Shown here one piece after another: positions 6,097 to 13,824 of a stretch of DNA of 64,000 nucleotides (position 1 is the stretch's first letter; the number at the start of each line of letters is the position of its first letter). Location of the stretch: NCBI GenBank assembly GCA_913055645.1, contig CAJXLC010000002.1:1-64000 (forward strand), in the 5' to 3' direction. The DNA comes from an uncultured Pseudomonadota bacterium (GTDB lineage Bacteria; Pseudomonadota; Zetaproteobacteria; Mariprofundales; Mariprofundaceae). The notes under the pieces are model-generated. The model saw only the letters and a program-made list of their open reading frames with translations, did no database searches and was not told the origin of the DNA. The translations under genes and the position numbers were made by a program.

Positions 6097-8726
6097 TGAA
6101 CCTCCAGTAATGATAATCCAACCACTGGCCACCAGTACGTAGAGACCAACATAAACAATAAAAATGCAGCGACAGATAGCAGTGCACCATAGCGCAGCAT
6201 GCTACCGCTATTTAAATAACCACTGGCATAAATCATAGCATTCGGCGGCGTACTCATAGGTAACATAAATGCAAAACCCGCCACAATACCAATCGTTAAA
6301 GCAACACTTACAGGATCAAGACCCGCAGACATACCAATCGGCATGGCAATTGGCAATACAATCGCCACAGCAGCTGCATTACTCACGCCTTCTGTAAAAA
6401 ATAGGGTCATCAATACCAATAGTGCTATCAATGACAAACCCATCACATCGCCTGGAATCAAATTATGCGCCAGCCATACTGCCGCACCTGTATCAGATAA
6501 TGCCTTACCAATCGCAATCGCACCGCCATACATCAGCACCACACTCCATGATACATGCTGCTCAATCGCCTTCCATGCCACCAAACGCAATGCAAACATC
6601 ACAACAACAGCAATCAAAGAAATACTTGCCAATGTATTGGCATGCCCAGCCAACATCCATGCCAACACCGTGAAACACATTAATACTGCCATCAACCAGC
6701 CTTTTACCCCAAGTCCACCCAATTCAAGTCGTCGCTGGGCAAAACGATGGCGTACAGCTTGTAAATCCAAGGTCACAAATGAAGTCATACGCAACAATAA
6801 ATACAACGCAACGGATAACACGCCAATCACCAATGGCAATGCCGCTAATGTCCATTGTAAAAATGAGAACGTATGCCCTGTAAGTTCAGCGCTCAAAGCA
6901 AGTGCCAAAGGCCCACGAGCGCCGCCAAGCAATGTCGTTACGCCACCAATAATCGCACCCCACGCTAGAGCAAAAAAGATAGCTTGCGCATAAGCGTGGC
7001 CTTTTTTCAAACCCAAACTTCGCACAATTTCCCAAGCAATCGGCAAAAATAATGCTGCCACAGCATGCTCTGGCATCACACATGCCATCAAAGCAGGAAG
7101 CAATAACATCGCACATAAAAGTTGTTTTGGGCTATGTGCAATACGATCTAGCATACCCAATGCCACTCGCTCGGATAAACCACTTTGCATCACACCAGCA
7201 ACCAACATAAAAGCACCGAGAATAAAAAACACCGCAGGATTGCCAAATAAGGCAAATACGTCCGAGGCTGACATGACCCCAAGCATGGGTAACAAAGCCA
7301 TACCTAATAAAGATGTCACCGCCAGAGGTAGTAATTGCGTGACCCACAATATCAAACATAACAAGAAAATAAGTAATGCCTGCCAACCTTCTGAACTTAA
7401 ACCTTCAGGCACATCGGAAACAGTTCCAATGGCAAATACCATCACAACCACCAACATAGCCACAAATGGTGCGGCCTGTGCCGCTAATAGGCGGTGGAAA
7501 GGTCTATCATCAGTTTTTTCACCTTTGCCAACACGCACATGCCTGCGCAAACCATCCAACCAACCACCCCAGTGTCTACCAAAAGATGAAGTCACCCAAC
7601 GTTCAGAGATGGCGGGTTGATTGCCATCTAGCACGCGACTTTCCATGGGTGTTAATACACGTCCCATATCACGCAAACGATGCGTAGGAAGCCCCGATGT
7701 TTCCAATAAATGATATTGCAACAACAATGCATTTTCTACATCATCCAAAGCTGGGATTTTCACATCCTGTAACGGTGTGCCTGGTAGAGGTCGAAATGGA
7801 ATCACCAAAGGTACAATACCTTTATCCACCAATGCTTTCAGCCCATCCAATGTTGATTGCAAAGGTTCCAACCCAACAATCAAATGGCTTACAACAGCAC
7901 CGGCTCTAAATACTTTATTCGCATGCTCCAGCGCATGCCAAATAGCTTCTTGTCCACCTTGACTCTCTTTACCCGGACAAATTTCCTCAAAACGTTTGTT
8001 ATCAAACACTTCCAAGTTGCAAATAAAAATGTCCAAGCCTGCTGCATACAACGCATCAATCACACTCACATCTTTTGGCGCAACTGTTTCCAAAGCAATT
8101 TGTCTATGACCCAAATGCCTTCTAAGTAGAGCAATCACAGGAATTAAGCGTGATAAACCTACATCATCATTGGGAGTGAAACCATTGTACAAATAGACTG
8201 TATCCACTTCGCGTTCTTCCAATGCTGCCAGTACAACTTCAACCAACTCCAAGGCATCACGCAAGGGCGGTTCTTCCGCATTTAACATTGAATCGAATTG
8301 GCAATAAGCACACGCTTGGTCTGGTTTTGCAAAAAAACCACAGCCCATAAATGGCTGTAAAATTAACAACCTATCATGCAAGGAAGCAAAGCTTCCCATG
8401 CGCGAACCTTTACGCGTCAACTTGCTATAAAAGGCTGGTGCTTCAACCAATTCAACGGTTTCTGACTCTCCACCACATGTCATAACCGCCTTGCCATCAT
8501 CCTCAAGCTGCAAAGAAAAACCACTGGCTTCGGTATAAGGCTGACCCACAGGTACAGAACAAAAATGTCCACTGGGCAAACGCACATCCAATGTTGATTC
8601 TGCACTGTTGGATTGCGCCAACCAGCGTGAACTATCAGGCAATCCATCCGGCAATGCCAAACCACGACTTACCAAAGAAAGCTTGGTACGCCCTGGGTTG
8701 GAAAAAGGATGGAGGTCGTCAGTCAT
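6093..8726 (-). CDS. Fusion protein: radical SAM domain + SLC13/DASS sodium:anion permease
   Basis: An 877-residue two-part protein. Residues about 1-400 look like a radical SAM enzyme. Three cysteines, C129, C139 and C142 (CGFFAKPDQACAYC), are spaced x9 and x2 rather than the usual CxxxCxxC, and the surrounding barrel-like stretches (VYLYNGFTP, QIALETVAPKD, ICNLEVFD, VIPFRPLPGTP) fit the fold. Residues about 410-877 form an SLC13/DASS sodium:sulfate/dicarboxylate symporter with roughly 11-12 membrane segments; the second-half signature TEGVSNAAAVAIVLP and the C-terminal MSTPPNAMIYASG are clear. It lies between the sulfite reductase (stop and start abut) and cysH (4-base overlap), so sulfate uptake is the obvious job for the permease half. 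The enzyme half has no evident role in sulfate reduction. No frameshift or stop lies in the join. Domain identity is fairly sure, function inferred. Confidence 0.85.
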   Translation of the reverse strand: MTDDLHPFSNPGRTKLSLVSRGLALPDGLPDSSRWLAQSNSAESTLDVRLPSGHFCSVPVGQPYTEASGFSLQLEDDGKAVMTCGGESETVELVEAPAFYSKLTRKGSRMGSFASLHDRLLILQPFMGCGFFAKPDQACAYCQFDSMLNAEEPPLRDALELVEVVLAALEEREVDTVYLYNGFTPNDDVGLSRLIPVIALLRRHLGHRQIALETVAPKDVSVIDALYAAGLDIFICNLEVFDNKRFEEICPGKESQGGQEAIWHALEHANKVFRAGAVVSHLIVGLEPLQSTLDGLKALVDKGIVPLVIPFRPLPGTPLQDVKIPALDDVENALLLQYHLLETSGLPTHRLRDMGRVLTPMESRVLDGNQPAISERWVTSSFGRHWGGWLDGLRRHVRVGKGEKTDDRPFHRLLAAQAAPFVAMLVVVMVFAIGTVSDVPEGLSSEGWQALLIFLLCLILWVTQLLPLAVTSLLGMALLPMLGVMSASDVFALFGNPAVFFILGAFMLVAGVMQSGLSERVALGMLDRIAHSPKQLLCAMLLLPALMACVMPEHAVAALFLPIAWEIVRSLGLKKGHAYAQAIFFALAWGAIIGGVTTLLGGARGPLALALSAELTGHTFSFLQWTLAALPLVIGVLSVALYLLLRMTSFVTLDLQAVRHRFAQRRLELGGLGVKGWLMAVLMCFTVLAWMLAGHANTLASISLIAVVVMFALRLVAWKAIEQHVSWSVVLMYGGAIAIGKALSDTGAAVWLAHNLIPGDVMGLSLIALLVLMTLFFTEGVSNAAAVAIVLPIAMPIGMSAGLDPVSVALTIGIVAGFAFMLPMSTPPNAMIYASGYLNSGSMLRYGALLSVAAFLLFMLVSTYWWPVVGLSLLEVQ

Positions 8727-11090
8727 TTAGATTTGAGAAATCTTCTCGACCACAATGCGCCACTGTGTATCAGATAGTTTCTCTTTCACATGTACTTTTT
8801 GACCTTGCTCTTCCAACGATAGCGGCACATTCTCAATCGGAGCGCCATCATCAAGGATGACTTCCAATTGCGAACCAATTGCCATGGTTGATAACTTAAT
8901 TTTGGTTTTCACAAAGTTCATTGGACATGCCACACCTGATAAATCCAAGCTTACTACATCTGAGGAAGATTCAGCTTCAACCGTTTCCTCTACCGTTTTT
9001 TCTACAGTTTCTTCTACCATGTCACCGGCATCAGACACCGCTGCAAAACGTTTGTCTGCCAAAGCAACCCAAGCACCTTGTACATCTTTAAGCTTGGTCA
9101 CACCTGCCGCTGGATTAGCCAAATCAATGCTCATCAATGCGCCTTGCACAGCATGAAAATGCTTCATGACTTCTGCATCACTACCCGCATGAGTCATGAA
9201 CAAAGCAAACACCTCTGAATCGTCTTCAGGTGCTTCACCATACGCTACCAAGAATGCTCTCGCTGTCGAAATCGCAGACCTACGCAAAGCTGATTGAGCC
9301 TCTGCCCAAAACATTGCATCAACGTGCGCACGTGCAATCAATAATTCATATTCAGCTTCAGAAATAAGCGCATCAGACATACTCAATACAGCACCTGCAC
9401 ACTCACCCTTCTTATTACCTTTGGTATTAAAGGCTTCGTTCTCATTCCAGTCATAAATAAGGCCTTCAACTTCACCAGCATCAGCCTTAAATGGAGCAAG
9501 AATTTCGGATAACCCTTCTTTACCCAAACGCCCAGCCCAGTCATGCATGGTTTCAGTGTCTTTACGCCCATTTTTATATGCATTTAACACTGCAATGCCT
9601 GCTTCTGGTGCATGTTTGGCTGGCACCCACTCTGAAGCAAATGCAAATGGCTGACCTGCAACACCAGAGCCACCCACATGCAATTGATAATGAGGCACAG
9701 GCTGACCCGCAACCTTCTTCGCCATGCCATGGAAACCCAAATCCGCAATATGATGACGACCACAAGAATGCTGACATCCCGATGCTTTCACCGTGATACC
9801 TGCCAATGTGCTATCTTGTTTCAAATCAACCATCATAGGCTGTAAAGCCTCAGCCAAACCACGACTGGAAGTAATACCCAAGCGGCATGTTTCGGTGCCA
9901 GGGCAAGCCGTAATATCAGAGATACCACGCGCAAATGATGTAGGAATACCTGCGTTACCAAGCATTTCCACCACATCGTCCACTTTATCTTCATGCACAC
10001 CAACAATAATCAAACCTTGCTCGGTGGTTACGCGCAATGCTTTGGTTTCGCCCAAACGCGCAGCCTCGGCTACAGCACGGCATTGTATTGGTGTTAAATC
10101 ACCACGAAATACGTTTAAAAGAATCGATTTCTTGCCATCATGCTGGTCAACAATACCAGACTCATTAAACGGCATAGCATCACTCGGTTCTCTCCAATTC
10201 GCTTCTGCATAACCAGTATCTGCTTGATGCGTTGATTCAATCACAGCACGTTGTTTTTTGTATTCTTCAATGAACCCTTCAGCGCCCAATTTTTGCATCA
10301 CATATTTCATGCGGGCACGAGCGCGACGTTTGCGATCAGAGAATTTGAAGTGAATGCGCATCAATGCCTCACCCACCAGTAAAACTTCTGATTCTTCAAT
10401 AAATTCTTCCAATAAAATTGCAGGTACAGGCTGCGAAGATAAACCACCCGCTGCCCAAACCTTAAAACCAGCCTTACCATCTTTATGTGTGGCAATAAAA
10501 CCAATATCGTGCATACCACTCAAGCCGCAATCGGTATCACAACCAGAAAAAGTGACTTTAAATTTGCGTGGAAACTGCTGAGCCAAGGGGTGACGTAAAA
10601 AATACTCTGCAAATTTACGCGCATGCACACTCACATCGGCATGCTCTGCTGGACACTGACCTGCTAAGAAACAACTTGTAACATTGCGCACGGTATTACC
10701 ACAGGCTTCACGTGAGGTTAAGCCTGCACCATCCATTTTTCTCAAAAATGGCACAACATCATCAAGGGCGACAAAATTCACCTGAATATCCTGGCGCGTC
10801 GTAATATGCACTACTTTTGCAGGCGTTTCAGTCAACGTACCATCAGTTGGTAAACAGCCACCATAGCTTTCCGCACAATCACCCAATACTTCCAGTTGTT
10901 CAGGTGTTAAATTACCACCAGGAAGCTTGCATCGAATCATCTGCACGCCTTCCTGACGCTGACCATACACACCCATCTGCAAACGAAATGGTGTAAAGCG
11001 CTCTTCTGGCATGATTCCCGCTTTAAAAGCCTGATAACCAGCTTCAAATTCATCCACGTCTGCTGTTTCTGTAAAATTAAATTCTGTCAT
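8727..11090 (-). CDS. Siroheme sulfite (nitrite/sulfite) reductase with C-terminal TusA domain
   Basis: A 787-residue cytoplasmic reductase that should make sulfide from sulfite. Two nitrite/sulfite reductase repeats occupy about residues 30-260 and 310-520. The second carries the siroheme/[4Fe-4S] ligands C396-x5-C402 and C439-x3-C443 (ACPGTETC, SGCQHSC). The first repeat keeps an equivalent set, C140-x5-C146 and C184-x3-C188, lost in most monomeric enzymes. A helical region (about 570-690, possibly HEPN-like), an acidic Glu/Val linker (691-708) and a TusA-like sulfur-carrier domain (711-787, active Cys722 in ACPMN) follow. The electron donor is not apparent; no flavoprotein subunit (CysJ) is encoded nearby, so ferredoxin is likely. 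It stands just before the radical SAM-permease gene with no gap. A dissimilatory role is unlikely given the assimilatory neighbours. Confidence 0.88.
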   Translation of the reverse strand: MTEFNFTETADVDEFEAGYQAFKAGIMPEERFTPFRLQMGVYGQRQEGVQMIRCKLPGGNLTPEQLEVLGDCAESYGGCLPTDGTLTETPAKVVHITTRQDIQVNFVALDDVVPFLRKMDGAGLTSREACGNTVRNVTSCFLAGQCPAEHADVSVHARKFAEYFLRHPLAQQFPRKFKVTFSGCDTDCGLSGMHDIGFIATHKDGKAGFKVWAAGGLSSQPVPAILLEEFIEESEVLLVGEALMRIHFKFSDRKRRARARMKYVMQKLGAEGFIEEYKKQRAVIESTHQADTGYAEANWREPSDAMPFNESGIVDQHDGKKSILLNVFRGDLTPIQCRAVAEAARLGETKALRVTTEQGLIIVGVHEDKVDDVVEMLGNAGIPTSFARGISDITACPGTETCRLGITSSRGLAEALQPMMVDLKQDSTLAGITVKASGCQHSCGRHHIADLGFHGMAKKVAGQPVPHYQLHVGGSGVAGQPFAFASEWVPAKHAPEAGIAVLNAYKNGRKDTETMHDWAGRLGKEGLSEILAPFKADAGEVEGLIYDWNENEAFNTKGNKKGECAGAVLSMSDALISEAEYELLIARAHVDAMFWAEAQSALRRSAISTARAFLVAYGEAPEDDSEVFALFMTHAGSDAEVMKHFHAVQGALMSIDLANPAAGVTKLKDVQGAWVALADKRFAAVSDAGDMVEETVEKTVEETVEAESSSDVVSLDLSGVACPMNFVKTKIKLSTMAIGSQLEVILDDGAPIENVPLSLEEQGQKVHVKEKLSDTQWRIVVEKISQI

Positions 11091-11186
11091 ATTTTCTCCG
11101 TGCAGAATAAGGAATAGGTGATGCTCTACCTCAATCCAAATCCCACTCTTATCAATTCAGATATAAGTAGCTGTTCAGGTTGCTTA

Positions 11187-11271
11187 TGCTTTGTTCGAGT
11201 GCAAGGCAAGAAAGCGAAGCTTACTTTACTGTAAGTGAGCATTTCTTAACGCAGCTATCGGACAAAGCAGG
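11187..11271 (+). repeat. 85-nt structured dispersed repeat, copy A
   Basis: An intergenic element between the E1-enzyme gene and the sulfite reductase gene. The outer arms TGCTTTGTTCGA (11187-11198) and TCGGACAAAGCA (11258-11269) pair with one mismatch. Inside are a short hairpin (GCTTAC ... GTAAGTGAGC) and a conserved TTAACGCAGCTATC. The inner part nearly matches 51129-51213, but the arms differ. It lies in the 194-base gap and might also separate transcripts of the sulfur block. Confidence 0.7.
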
Positions 11272-11284
11272 AGTGAGCTAACAG

Positions 11285-12109
11285 TTACGACTCACCGAAC
11301 TTTAATTCGCACGCCTGTTCGTATGTCACCAAATCAGTAATCGTTGGATTATCACCACACAGTGGACAGCTTGGATCTTTACGTAATTTCAACTTCTTCC
11401 ATTCCATACGCAGCGCATCAAAGACCATCAACCTACCTGACAACGAATCACCTATACCCAACAATTCTTTCACAGCTTCCACAGCCTGAATCGTTCCTAC
11501 AGCACCAGCCAAAGCACCCAAAATACCTGCTTCCGAACATGATGGCACCAAACCAGCAGGTGGTGGTTCTGGATACAAACAACGGTAACAAGGGCCTTCT
11601 TTATGCACATGCGGCTTGTAGGTTGCTACTTGCCCTTCAAAGCGGAACATGGCACCTGAAATCAATGGCTTTTTCTCAAAATAACATGCGTCATTCACTA
11701 AGAAACGAGTTGGAAAATTGTCACAACCATCAATAATCAAATCATATTCACGAACAATCTCACGAATATTGTCTTCAGTTACAAAGTAGTTATACGTATT
11801 CACTTTCACATCAGGGTTTAGCTCTTGCATAGTCTGCTTGGCAGATTCCACTTTTGGCAAACCAATACGACTTTGATTATGAATAATCTGACGTTGCAAA
11901 TTCGATGAATCCACCACATCCGCATCGGCAATACCAATGGTTCCAACGCCAGCTGCTGCCAAATAATACGCCACAGGCGAACCCAAACCGCCTGCACCAA
12001 TCATGAATACTTTCGCATTCAAGAGCTTTGATTGCCCTTCTGCGCCCACTTCAGGTAAAATAATATGGCGTGAGTAACGCTCAATCTGTTCTTCTGTAAA
12101 ATCAATCAT
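11285..12109 (-). CDS. MoeB/ThiF-family adenylyltransferase (E1-like)
   Basis: A 274-residue E1-like enzyme that adenylylates the C-terminal glycine of a MoaD/ThiS-type carrier. Motifs: nucleotide loop GAGGLGSP near residue 39, SNLQRQ, the CDNFPTR segment with the catalytic Asp region, and two zinc CxxC pairs, CYRC (about residue 178) and CPLC (about 250). There is no C-terminal rhodanese domain, so sulfur must come from another donor, possibly the TusA domain of the neighbouring sulfite reductase. The neighbours (ubiquitin-like carrier, cysK, thrC, NIL protein) point to sulfur carriage for amino-acid synthesis rather than molybdopterin or thiamine. Called moeB in many genomes; the specific role here is inferred. 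Confidence 0.88.
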   Translation of the reverse strand: MIDFTEEQIERYSRHIILPEVGAEGQSKLLNAKVFMIGAGGLGSPVAYYLAAAGVGTIGIADADVVDSSNLQRQIIHNQSRIGLPKVESAKQTMQELNPDVKVNTYNYFVTEDNIREIVREYDLIIDGCDNFPTRFLVNDACYFEKKPLISGAMFRFEGQVATYKPHVHKEGPCYRCLYPEPPPAGLVPSCSEAGILGALAGAVGTIQAVEAVKELLGIGDSLSGRLMVFDALRMEWKKLKLRKDPSCPLCGDNPTITDLVTYEQACELKFGES

Positions 12110-12126
12110 GTTTTAACCTCAATATC

Positions 12127-12199
12127 ACCACAGAGAAGCACAGAGGCACAGAGAAAAACTTTATAAATAGCTCTTTCGTGCTTCGTGGCTTCGTGGTTA
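12127..12199. repeat. CACAGAG / CTTCGTG heptamer repeat
   Basis: Between cysK and the E1-enzyme gene lie three copies of CACAGAG (12129-12135, 12139-12145, 12147-12153), an AT-rich middle, then TTTCGTG, CTTCGTG and CTTCGTG (12174-12195). The two sides are partly complementary (with a wobble and a mismatch per heptamer), so a long imperfect hairpin is possible. I recall similar CACAGAG/CACGAAG intergenic sequences in unrelated bacteria; their role is unknown to me. Confidence 0.75.
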
Positions 12200-12204
12200 A
12201 AAAA

Positions 12205-13137
12205 CTAAACTTCAATACCTTTAAATAAATCCGTAGACATATAACGCTCTGCCATAGAAGGCAAGATGACGACAATACGTTTGCCTTTCATCTCTGCTTT
12301 TGCTGCCACATTTAAAGCGGCACACACCGCCGCACCTGAAGAAATGCCGCCTGGAATACCTTCTTCATCTGCCAAACGCTGTGCCATGGCAAAGGCATTA
12401 TCATTGGAAACCTTTTCTACACCATCGATGATGTCGACATTTAGATTTTTCGGTATAAAACCAGCACCAATACCTTGAATTTTATGGGGCCCAGGCTCGC
12501 CACCCGATAAAATCGGTGAATCCGTAGGCTCTACTGCAAAAGCTTTAAAATCGGCATTGCGTGATTTTAGGACTTCTGAAATACCTGTAATCGTACCACC
12601 AGTACCCACGCCAGCCACCAAAGCATCCACCTTGCCATCACAATCAGTCCAAATTTCTTCGGCGGTTGTTTGACGGTGAATTTCAGGGTTAGCAGGGTTT
12701 TCAAATTGCTGTGGCATAAATCCACCTTCAGTCTTCTCAACCAATTCAGTTGCTTTAGCAATCGCTCCCTTCATACCCAATTCAGCAGGTGTCAATACAA
12801 GTTCAGCACCCAAAAGCTTAAGCAACTTACGGCGCTCCAAACTCATCGACTCAGGCATGGTAAGAATACAACGATAACCTTTCGCACGTGCAACAAATGC
12901 CAAGGCAATACCAGTATTCCCCGAGGTTGGCTCAATAATCACACCACCTTCTTTGAGAGAGCCATCGGCTTCAGCAGCGTTAATCATAGCATTACCGATA
13001 CGATCTTTGACGGAGTTGAGTGGATTATAAAACTCACATTTCACAAGAATTTCAGCATCCAAATCCGCGCCAATACGATTCAAACGAATCAGCGGTGTGT
13101 GTCCAATAGTTTCTGAAGCATTATTATAAATAGCCAT
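12205..13137 (-). CDS. cysK: Cysteine synthase (O-acetylserine sulfhydrylase)
   Basis: A 310-residue PLP enzyme of fold type II making cysteine from O-acetylserine and sulfide (or a protein thiocarboxylate in CysM-like members). The PLP lysine lies in NSVKDRIG near residue 44. The substrate loop TSGNTG and the phosphate-binding GTGGT are present. Length and sequence fit CysK; a lid change as in CysM from mycobacteria was not obvious. It follows the NIL gene by one base, so the two are co-translated or at least co-transcribed. Confidence 0.93.
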   Translation of the reverse strand: MAIYNNASETIGHTPLIRLNRIGADLDAEILVKCEFYNPLNSVKDRIGNAMINAAEADGSLKEGGVIIEPTSGNTGIALAFVARAKGYRCILTMPESMSLERRKLLKLLGAELVLTPAELGMKGAIAKATELVEKTEGGFMPQQFENPANPEIHRQTTAEEIWTDCDGKVDALVAGVGTGGTITGISEVLKSRNADFKAFAVEPTDSPILSGGEPGPHKIQGIGAGFIPKNLNVDIIDGVEKVSNDNAFAMAQRLADEEGIPGGISSGAAVCAALNVAAKAEMKGKRIVVILPSMAERYMSTDLFKGIEV

Positions 13138-13138
13138 A

Positions 13139-13381
13139 TCAGCCCTCGATTACGTTTTGTTCAATGGGTTCGACATGCACACCATCCTGTGCTTCCAACC
13201 ACTTTACCGATGCTTCCACAACATCTCTACTACCTTCAATCTCAAGTCCAACCAGTCCCATACCTTCTTTTACTGCAGCAGTACGGATATTGGTGACAAC
13301 ATCAAATTCTTTTGCCAATTTCCAAATAACTGGCTCGGTCACTGCACCTTGATCAAAATTCAAATAAACACGTAATTTCAT
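13139..13381 (-). CDS. NIL-domain protein
   Basis: An 80-residue single-domain protein of the NIL family, an ACT-like ferredoxin-fold domain otherwise found at the C-terminus of the methionine importer ATPase MetN and in some ferredoxins. The typical strand/helix order shows in [29 protein letters not shown] and [10 protein letters not shown]. There are no cysteines, so it is not an Fe-S protein. In MetN this domain binds methionine to inhibit transport. Here, in a SAM-riboswitch block, a sensor of methionine or a helper for the sulfur carrier is possible but unproven. It sits between the carrier gene and cysK. Confidence 0.8.
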   Translation of the reverse strand: MKLRVYLNFDQGAVTEPVIWKLAKEFDVVTNIRTAAVKEGMGLVGLEIEGSRDVVEASVKWLEAQDGVHVEPIEQNVIEG

Positions 13382-13404
13382 ATTGAGCTCCTTAGAAAAT
13401 AAAT

Positions 13405-13512
13405 TGATTGTTCGAGAGCAAAGCTTGGTGAATTTGAGAAGCGTAGCGTATTAAAAATAAGCACACATAAACATCGCCAAATTCACCGTAACACAGCTAT
13501 CGGACCAACAGG
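13405..13512. repeat. Structured intergenic element, diverged copy C
   Basis: The gap between the NIL gene and the carrier gene holds a 10-base perfect inverted repeat, GGTGAATTTG (13427-13436) and CAAATTCACC (13478-13487). It is followed by GTAACACAGCTATCGGACCAACAGG, given here as GTAACACAGC plus TATCGGACCAACAGG, closely matching the right end of the 85-nt elements at 11187 and 51129. The left part, with GATTGTTCGAGAG, is more diverged. Probably the same family with a replaced stem. Confidence 0.5.
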
Positions 13513-13791
13513 TTATTTTCCACCTGCGATTGCAGGCACGATAGATACTTCATCCCCATCTTTCAATTCAGTGTCACGACCGTTTAGAAAACGAACGTCT
13601 TCATCATTCAAATAAACATTTACAAAACGACGAATTTCGCCACTTTCATCACACAAACGTTCTTTCAAGCCAGCATGTGCTGCTTCAAGATTATCAATCA
13701 TTGCGCCAATGGTTGCACCCTCAATGGATACTTCATCAGCACCAGCGGTTAGTTTACGCAAAGGGGTTGGAATACGTACAGTTACAGTCAT
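13513..13791 (-). CDS. MoaD/ThiS-like sulfur-carrier protein ending in GGK
   Basis: A 92-residue beta-grasp protein of the MoaD/ThiS/CysO type. The fold shows in VTVRIPTPLRKLTAG, NVYLNDEDVRFL, the DGDEVSIVPAIAGG end and the family length. In these carriers the terminal Gly-Gly is adenylylated by an E1 (here the MoeB-like protein) and turned into a thiocarboxylate that hands sulfur to a PLP enzyme. Here Gly90-Gly91 is followed by Lys92, so the tail would have to be trimmed first, as known for the related HcyS and QbsE carriers; no peptidase is encoded next to it. Its neighbours thrC, NIL and cysK suggest a role in cysteine or homocysteine synthesis. Confidence 0.88.
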   Translation of the reverse strand: MTVTVRIPTPLRKLTAGADEVSIEGATIGAMIDNLEAAHAGLKERLCDESGEIRRFVNVYLNDEDVRFLNGRDTELKDGDEVSIVPAIAGGK

Positions 13792-13824
13792 TTTATTCTC
13801 CTATCTACTCTCTATATTTTTATC

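Noticed and set aside
8986-9038. Tandem repeat-like Glu/Val codons in the sulfite reductase, considered as a possible DNA repeat or CRISPR-like unit
   Set aside because: It encodes the in-frame acidic linker (VEETVEKTVEETVE) before the TusA domain; period and copy number do not fit an array. No CRISPR array was found anywhere.
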